Assembly (NCBI RefSeq): GCF_943734655.1 | Contig: NC_071353.1 | Coordinates: 23,454,501 to 23,518,500 of the forward strand | From: Sabethes cyaneus | Taxonomy: Eukaryota > Arthropoda > Insecta > Diptera > Culicidae | DNA: 64,000 bases | Direction: 5' to 3' | Part shown: positions 56,589-64,000 of the stretch, piece by piece | Layout of the letters: each line of letters starts with the position of its first letter | How positions within the stretch are numbered: the first letter of the stretch is position 1 | Made by a program: the position numbers and the translations under genes | The notes under the pieces: generated by a model | Told to the model about the DNA's origin: nothing | What the model saw: the letters and a program-made list of their open reading frames with translations, nothing else | Database searches by the model: none

Positions 56589-58254
56589 GTGAGTAGTTAG
56601 TCAGACTAAATTAGTCTTACCAAATAATTTAATATTTATTTTACACTGATAAACTCAAATAATCTTCTGTATAAGTTAGCATGATAAAAATTCTAATTAC
56701 GTAACATAAATGTTACAAAAAACTCAGATGGTCTACCAATTGTTTACCTATAGTTATCCAGAATTAACCAGGCACCTCTATCAATCCCAAACGAAATCAC
56801 TTATTATTATTTACACTCTTAGAATTATGCATTCAAAAAATTTGTCTGAGAACATTACTCTACCTCGGGTTCCTAAAAATTACAAAAACATAAATTCAGC
56901 TCATTTTCCTGGCACAATGTCACCTTAAATGCTATTTAAAAACTACGGCTGCTTTACTGCTAATCCTGTTATAGTGTTAACAATGCTAATTTACAACTTA
57001 TTAGACTTAGAAGATAAATTTGAAAGTAATTTTATGTGCCAAATTACAACAGCTATGCAGTCCAACTCTACAATGTAGAAAACAATCCCTTTAACGCTGA
57101 TATAGAGTCAATCCGATAGCACAGAAATATTCCCGGTACTCGAAAACCCTTGAATATTTCATGGTCTTGATGTAGAAAAATAGAAAACATAAACCACATA
57201 AACCACACACCATAGAGCAAAATTGATAGCACGGTCAAAGCAACTTTGATCTATAAGTTTGCACTTTTTGCTCTTAGTGTAAATGGAAACAACCGCCTTA
57301 ACAACTCCACTGAGATAGAGCGAAAACCCATGCCTTCGCTATCTATATAACAAATCCAGAAAATAGTCCTATCGATATTTCAAAGGGCTTTAACTTTGAT
57401 AAAATTTTGAGCATTTTATCATTTTGACAAAATTTAATTTGGTACTTGGAGTTACCCTGTATGAGTTAGCGGAATCCTACAAACAGTCATTTCTGCTCTT
57501 AGACACATTTAAAGCAAAATCCAACATTCTTATTTAAAAAAAGAGGTTTTGAGAGCGAACAGAAAATATTTTAATGGTTTTTTTAAGGAAATTTATCGGG
57601 AAATGCACGGCATTTTGTAATTTGACCTGAGGACTAGAGAGACCTCAGCGTTTTGTATTTTTTCGGAAAGTGGGAGTTTCCAATAAGACTAGAATGAGAA
57701 ACCCAAAACAGTTATTTCCTTTCTATCAAATGAATTTTATTCCATAGCTGCATTTTAATAACAAGCAATTTCAAACCAGATCTGAAGATAAATTGATGAT
57801 ATTTAGGGCAGAATTTTCCAAAAACTCGACCTACACTTGGTTCTATGACCATAGTGTACATATATTTATACATGCACACAGAAATTTCCATGCCAATCTG
57901 TCAAATATTAGCAAAGTTGCAGCTACATTAGAAACGAGGTGTCACAGCGATTGAAGAAGGAACGTGAAACTTTGAACTTTGCGTAATTCATTTGTGGTTA
58001 AGAGAAGGAAAATATTATCAGTGAAATATACACTGCTGTTTGTAGTGCAAATAGCTACCAACATAAAAATTAGGCTGCAGATTGTGTGTCTTGTATTTCT
58101 AAGACTAAGATGCCAGAATAGGAAAGGTTTTTCTCGCACGAAAATATCTTTTAATCGTTTAACCTAACTTTATGCTCAAGCAGCTTAACATTTACCTCAA
58201 AAATATCATTTTTATCAATATTATTCGTAAAAATAGTTTTCGGCTAGTTTCAGT

Positions 58255-58375
58255 CAAGTAGGGGTTCGGCTGTTCGTGGTTCGACCAAATACAATTTCGG
58301 CCTTCTGTGAGGGTTATTGAAATTCGGCCATTTAGATTTCGGCTATTTGTTATTCGGTCATAAATTCAGGCTTGA
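58255..58375 (+). repeat. degenerate short-motif repeat (TTCGGC words)
   Basis: TTCGGCT, TTCGGCC and TTCGGTC recur at 10-25 bp spacing, about seven times, with T-rich spacers such as ATTTAGATTTCGGCTATTTG. Confidence 0.65.
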
Positions 58376-59041
58376 TCCGTGATTTCGAGACCCATAAGCC
58401 TCGTATATGCATAATTTTTTTAATATAAATTATGGTTATTAATGTAATACCATTACCATGATATTAAATTTGTGAAAGTGTATATATGATCTTAATTTAC
58501 GTGATTACTATCTTTACAAGAAAATTTTCGAATATCTAGGTTGGTCTCATATAACCGGTGTTTACATACTGAGTATCGTTTCGAATGGTAATTTAGCATC
58601 GTTTGCTCTCGAAGCTCGCTCGTTGCATTTTTCCGAAAGCGGTTGTTTTTAAATGTCATTTTCAGTGATTAAAATTTTCACTCACATGTAGGATAAACGT
58701 TTTTCGCTCACCCATTATTCTCATATGACAACTAGGTTCTGTGCTTATCTGTTTGTACAAAGCGAACGAAAAACATTTTTCCGCTGCAGAATGAGAGTTG
58801 ATAATATCTCATTACATTACATTTTTCCCTGAAAAAATTTATCCTCTCACTCAGTGAACCATGAAAAATATAAATCGCAGGTGGAATTGGCGCGAAACTC
58901 TATTGCTTTACTAGGTATATAATGAAATCCATGGTGATACCCAAATACATAAATTCGGTTGTCTCTCTGTTGTTGGCTGGTTGCTTGGTAAATTCAATAG
59001 TAACCAGTGTATTTTCGTCTCTGAAAAACAGCTGACACTGC

Positions 59042-59069
59042 TTTATCCTCTCGCCACAAAGAGAGGATA
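59042..59069. repeat. short hairpin
   Basis: TTATCCTCTC, a loop GCCACAAA, then the exact inverse GAGAGGATAA. A 10-bp stem, no further role visible. Confidence 0.7.
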
Positions 59070-60746
59070 AAATCGTGTTACGAAAAATTAAAAATAAACA
59101 AATCATGATCGCGTGTTTCTAGGGATAAAGGAAAATATGGATAACCTGCGCTCACGAGCGACAATAGGGCAGATGCTCCATTAGGCGCGCTACTAAGCAC
59201 AATATAACTTCATTATTCTTGTTTATTGAGGTATATGCTTCAATTAATGCTTGTGGGATATAAATTTATCAAATACAAGGTATTTGTCACAAGGCAAGAC
59301 AATTGCTTTCGTTGTACGAGAAGCTTTATAAAGAAAAAATGAATTTTTTGATTCAATTATATTGTACCAACAGTTGCGCTAACGTTTCCTTAATTAAGTT
59401 TGCTGTTCCTTTAATTGTGTTATTCCATATACATTGCTAGGTTGCTAAGTGAAAAAACATCGTAGCATAACTATAGAAATGAGCGCCTATAGTTGTTCGC
59501 TCCAACTGCGCGTATAGTTGCGTTAGATTTTAGAAAATTGGCATTTTAGCAAATAATGCTTTATTTTAAATGGTCTAACTACCAATACTTCTAAGAACCT
59601 GTTTTATATAATGAACGTAATTGTTTTATCTAAAATGCTACGGTGACGAAAATATGCATTAATAATGAATAGTAGCGCAACTATTGGTACTACCACAACT
59701 ATTGGATCGACTACCCTACATATGTATAAAACATTCTCGTTTCTCTTTTGCTAGCTTATAAGTCGTAGTAGGCAAAATTCATTGAATATCGCGCATTTGA
59801 AACGATAAATTGAATGCCTGGTCATTTTGAATTCATTATGGCACACTTAGCAATGATGGGGTTATCAATCGAAACTTATATTGAAGCGTTATATACAAAG
59901 TATCTCGTAAGTTCGAGTCGTAAAATCGGTTATCTTGGAAAGTCGCGCGCGTAATTTCCTGTATATGATTATCGAATATCAAAAACTGAATAGCCTTTGT
60001 ACGTCTCCCTGATGAAGTAGTCAGGGTTTTTAAGTATGTTTTATCTAATATCTAACTGTCTAAAATCTAAAATCTAACTGTTCGTGTGCGATTTCAAATT
60101 GATTGAGTTGATAGCACAAAGTTAATCTTCATAATCGTGACGGTAAACTAATTTCTCGTTATTTTTTCATCGATATCTCGGATTTCCACTACCTGTTTCA
60201 TAATGCCCACGTAACCAAACATGTCCTCAAATTGTACGCGAGCTCAAATGAGTGATCGCACCACTTGCTTCGGTGGATCAAATCAATTCCTTTCGACTAA
60301 AGACAACTCCTTCCGATGACACTTGTGGATGATGTAGAGGATTCCTCGGTGTCTAGTAGCAGCAAGTGTCGGACTAACATTGCTATCCCTCCCAAATTGA
60401 TCTGCATTGAACATGGCCAGCTTGGCTATTAATCATCACAAAGAATTAGATCACCAGAAAATGCACACTGAAAATCATATGTTACTCCTAAGTATCATTC
60501 TGATGGTTCTTTGCGCAATTTCAGCTGATCTAGATTATTCGTATGCAACACACGGACGGTCAAACTATGCTATACTAAACTATGCTATGCTGTGCTGGTC
60601 CCTTGAGTTTATGCCAATGTTTTTATGGCAAACGACGTTATGTCAAATGAATTTATGTAAAATAGGCGGCCTCGGATCTCATTGCATTATGACCGAACGG
60701 TGATTGGTTCAAATGCATATTTATAAGAACGCGAAGTTTTGTAAAT

Positions 60747-60842
60747 TATGCCTAATGTCCATTATGCATGCCGTCCATTATACCCAATGTCCATATGCCT
60801 AAAGTACGTATGCCTAACGTCCGTATGTCTAACGTCGCACAC
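60747..60842 (+). repeat. short minisatellite (TATGCCTAATGTCC unit, about 14-16 bp)
   Basis: Units such as TATGCCTAATGTCCA, CATGCCGTCCATTATACCCA, TATGCCTAAAGTACG, TATGCCTAACGTCCG and TATGTCTAACGTCG follow each other with substitutions. Confidence 0.8.
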
Positions 60843-62515
60843 CCATCCTAACCGCAAGATATGTTATTTTAGAAGTGTTCCACGAGATCAAGTATAACTG
60901 TTATTTCAATAACTATTTTTAGAAAAAAACTATGTTAAAATACAACCGAAAGTTATCGAAATATGTAAACAAATGATCACTTTAATCTGTTAAAAGTGTT
61001 TACTAGAAAATGTTCTAGCGTAATGTTTCCCAAATGGGGGTTCGCGGACCCCCAAAGGCTCGACAAATATTAAGTTTACTGCAGAATAGTATAGAGAATT
61101 CCCCCAAGGGGGCAAAAAAGTTGGGAACCGCTGCAGCCAGATATTGTACAGAATCTTATGAGTGGAATTAAGCGTAAGGTACCTACGTGCATACGGTAGT
61201 GGTACTGAAATTGAATAAAACAAATATGCCAAAAGCTTACTAATGGATTATATTTGATTGTCTAAAAGTTTGAAAAGGATCGGTCAACTAGTTAATTTTC
61301 TACAGCGTTTTTCCGTTATGCAATTTGATGTAGAACACCTTTCAAGAAAAGTAAAATTTTGTCCTCGTTTTCTTTTTTCTCTGGTTGTGTTTTACATACA
61401 CAAAATAATAGTAATAATAACCTTTTCTGAACTTCTACAGAAAAAACAGTTCGTTTCAATACGAGGATTAGTTTCCGATGAAGCGAATAGATCGCCTCTA
61501 TTATTGTTTCGTAAACCAACGAATACTTCAATTTATTTAAGTAAACCGGGGCGGCGCAGGTACTGGATCTGTGCATATACTCCCTCTCAACTGTGTTTGA
61601 GCTTATACGTAGTTTCTGTTCAAATGGTTAGTGTTGGCTACATCTAATCTTACTAACATCTTCCCTATACATGGTCCCCGATTTTCGATTCAGGTTTGTT
61701 TAGAAAATCCCAATAAAGAACTAAAAATTGTGGAAGCAAAATTTAAACGGAAAACTCTTTCTGACTGTGGAATTCGGAACAAACATAAACAGAAACAGAA
61801 ATAGAAGATCTTTAATATATATTCAGTTAAACTTTATTACGTCCGCTTCCAACAATGGTACAATACGGAACGCAATTTCATGTCTTATCATGTCGTTAAC
61901 AATATGCTTTTTCTACACACATACAGAACAATTTTGGCTCGTACTAGTTTGACAAGTTAGGCAGTGCGCCCAGAATGATGGAAATATTCGTGATGGAACA
62001 TGTGTGAAACGGAATAGGGTGCATAAACATACAATATCACGTGACGTAACTTCAATCATATTACAACCAGGCCATCCCTGACATTTGACCGTCTCGATCA
62101 ACTAACTTCGTTAATAAAGATGTTTCCAAACATTTCAATCGAAAACGTAGAAAAATACTTATTCATTACAATCTAAAATGCGGAAAATATTGCATAATTC
62201 CAGCATCTAACAATTTCCTATTAATTCCGATTCAACTATTACTGCGGTCATTGACACTTAATATCGGATTTATACAAATTGCAATCATAACCTACGTCAT
62301 GCAATACTTTCGGAACGGAATAACAATTAGACCGTTTTGGAATAGATGAACTATCCTTATTCGGAACAAAATTTGGTCGTACGGAAACGGAACTAGATTG
62401 AATATCGGAATCGGAACGAAGCTTAAATGAAGATGGAATTACTGGAAAATTCTGATTCAATACACACGGAACTAACGAATCGGAATCCTAAACCACTAAA
62501 ATATACAGGGTGTTA

Positions 62516-63554
62516 GGTAGCTTAGTGCAAATCTTTCAGAGGGTGACCACATTTGACGAAAAACACCCTACACTCATGGTCAAATCTCAATCGTTAGAGC
62601 GTTATTAAACGTTTTTAGTTTCCGGTTCTGTTTGCCATAAATTAGCTCTAGAACAAAAAGTAAGTTAGCTCGCTCGATTATATAGCTTTCATACGAAAGC
62701 AGAGAAAATTTTACGTTGGAAATTGCCGTTAAACCCCCTACTTCTTGAAATTTAGTAACTTAGTAATTTTAGTAGTTTAGTAACATAGTTACATAGTAAG
62801 TTTTGAAATAAGTGTTTTTCAAGGTGTTTTATCAAATTTCTCCTAAAAAAAGAATAAAGCTGATAGCTTTTATTTACATATTAGGAACTCTGGTATTGTT
62901 TTACATTACGTTCTTTGGTGCAAAACTCTTATCTCTTTTGTTTTTGTTGCAATTTAATTTTAAACGTAATGTGTTCAGTGTTGAATTAGTGTCTGAACTC
63001 GTGTTGTTTTTCATACGTGTCAGTTCATGTCCGTCGCACGCGGTGATCTAGTGTACTACGCGTGTTGTATGAATTCGTGTAGTTTCAGTTACTAATTTAA
63101 CAATCAACACGTTGCGTTTAAAATTAAATTGCAACGCAACTAAGAGAGATAGGCGTTTCACGACAAAGAACGAATTGTACACCGGTATCAGAGCATCAAA
63201 TTGTTAGATAAAAGCAATTAACTTTATTATGCATTTTTGGGAGAAATTTGATCAAAACGCTTTGAAAAACACTTATTTCAAAGCTTTTTGCTTCTGAAAA
63301 GTTTCTAAAGTTGATAAAATAGGGGGTTTGAGGAAAAATTCCAATGTAAAATTTTCTCTGCTTTCGAATGAAAGCAATATGGTCGAGCGAGCTAACATAC
63401 TTTTTGTACTAGAGCTAATTTAAGGCAAACAGAACCGGAAACTAAAAACGATGGATAACTCTGTAACGATTGAGATTTGACCATGTGTGTAGGATTTTTA
63501 TCGTCAAATGTGGTCACCCTCTGAAATATTTGCACTAAGCTTGCTAACACCCTG
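62516..63554. mobile_element. near-complete palindromic element with TA duplication (mariner-type ends)
   Basis: The left end CAGGGTGTTAGGTAGCTTAG and the inverted right end CAGGGTGTTAGCAAGCTTAG are followed by matching blocks all the way inward: TTTCAGAGGGTGACCACATT, GACCAT near the CTCAATCGTT block, CGGTTCTGTTTGCC, GAAAATTTTACGTTGGAAAT against CCAATGTAAAATTTTC, then AGTGTTTTTCAAGGTGTTTT and, near the centre, GAACTCGTGTTGTTTTTCAT against its inverse. TA flanks both ends (62514-62515 and 63555-63556). Arms are about 0.5 kb each, centre near 63035. No transposase. The CAGGG ends and TA target suggest mobilisation by a mariner/Tc1 transposase. Confidence 0.9.
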
Positions 63555-63556
63555 TA

Positions 63557-64000
63557 TATGTGTTGAATGGCTGAATATGGCGGGCCTGGACGCGTTCTGT
63601 GCCCTCTGATGTTCGACGTAAGTTTGCAATCTGCTCATCGTCGAGGGGCTTCAATCCGAAGCATCGTTACCGTCCGGTGTTCCACTATGGATTTCATAGT
63701 GCAATCGTAAAAGCCACACCGTAGCCGATGACGAAAATTTGATTCAGTTTTAGTTTTTCACTACGTAAATGAGCGGTCGTTTTCCTCTTTTCCAGCCTAC
63801 ACGTAGTTCGACGTCTAACTGCTGCTCGTTGGAGGTGCTCCGCCCCGGGGCATAACCGTTGTCTGGTGTCTGCTATTGTCCTTCACTACGGGTTCCATAA
63901 ATCGACCGCAAATGCCGCACAGTCGGCCAATAACGGAGATGCGATTTGCCATACGATTCATAATTGTACTATTAATTGGCGTGTTGTCCCACTTCTGAAA
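63557..64000. other. no feature recognised
   Basis: More GC-rich than the preceding sequence, with no recognisable exon or repeat ends. The window stops here. Confidence 0.35.

Larger units (their letters stand above)
56589..62515 (+). other. presumed large intron or 3' flank of the odorant receptor; no exon recognised
   Basis: If the gene is intact this is at least part of a last or next-to-last intron of more than 7.4 kb, beginning GTGAGT. No exon with the conserved C-terminal TM7 region was recognised. Open frames at 60407-60703 and 61258-61647 lack the family motifs. Otherwise AT-rich. Confidence 0.45.

Noticed and set aside
59042..59069. Transcription terminator or miRNA hairpin
   Set aside because: The 10-bp stem is too short for a miRNA precursor, and intrinsic terminators do not apply to this kind of genome.
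61258..61647. Possible 3' exon of the odorant receptor
   Set aside because: The translation lacks the conserved C-terminal TM6-TM7 motifs and does not begin at an acceptor in the required phase.
1..64000. Endogenous viral sequences, common in Aedes genomes
   Set aside because: No frame was recognised as a flavivirus-, rhabdovirus- or parvovirus-like protein; a translated search would be needed to exclude short fragments.

Overview
This window looks like a piece of a mosquito chromosome, most likely Aedes or a close culicine. The grounds are insect-type protein genes with short GT-AG introns, a tRNA-derived SINE resembling the Aedes Feilai family, several non-LTR retrotransposon lineages, degenerate mariner/Tc1 transposons and many MITE-like inverted-repeat elements. 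No bacterial features (operons, Shine-Dalgarno sites, CRISPR arrays) are present. The species call rests on remembered family features and was not searched.

Only two host genes can be supported. At the left edge, on the minus strand, is the 5' coding exon of an aminergic GPCR that reads as a 5-HT7-type serotonin receptor (1-652). It runs from an upstream in-frame stop through TM1-TM3 and the DRY motif, then leaves the window. At the right, on the plus strand, are four 5' exons of an insect odorant receptor (55575-56588). They join in frame to 269 complete codons and end in a good splice donor. No 3' exons were recognised in the remaining 7.4 kb. A possible 47-residue secreted peptide ORF lies at 8673-8816 (weak).

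The roughly 55 kb between the genes is a graveyard of mobile elements. Left part (2-16 kb): a TIR element (2761-3765), two degenerate mariner-type elements with TA duplications (3911-5163 and 10868-12139), a TIR element with a TAA duplication (12880-13962), and two copies of a long-armed foldback element (5886-6650 and 14029-15647). Middle (15.8-25 kb): two minisatellite arrays, RTE-like LINE fragments in both orientations, jockey-type RT fragments, clustered SINE pieces, a Tc1-like pseudogene, and an 838-bp insertion bounded by a 19-22 bp target duplication. 25.9-32.5 kb: a nested composite repeat, a TIR element ending in a GTAACTTGCAAC motif, a SINE with a clear target duplication, and a small MITE. 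33.0-35.3 kb: a 5'-truncated LINE with a long intact RT frame. 39.7-50.0 kb: copies of a family tipped by a short palindrome (one carrying a nested Harbinger-like insertion), another GTAACTTGCAAC element, a foldback MITE, and a truncated I/LOA-type LINE with an RNase H domain.

53.0-53.9 kb holds a roughly 0.9-kb heptanucleotide satellite. After the receptor exons, a 1,039-bp element (62516-63554) is palindromic over essentially its whole length. The two host genes have no visible functional link; both act in chemosensory or neural signalling, but nothing in the sequence ties them together. No new multi-gene system was found. The most unusual observations are the near-complete palindromes, the nested insertions that give a relative order of events, and the satellite with a sharp change of repeat unit.
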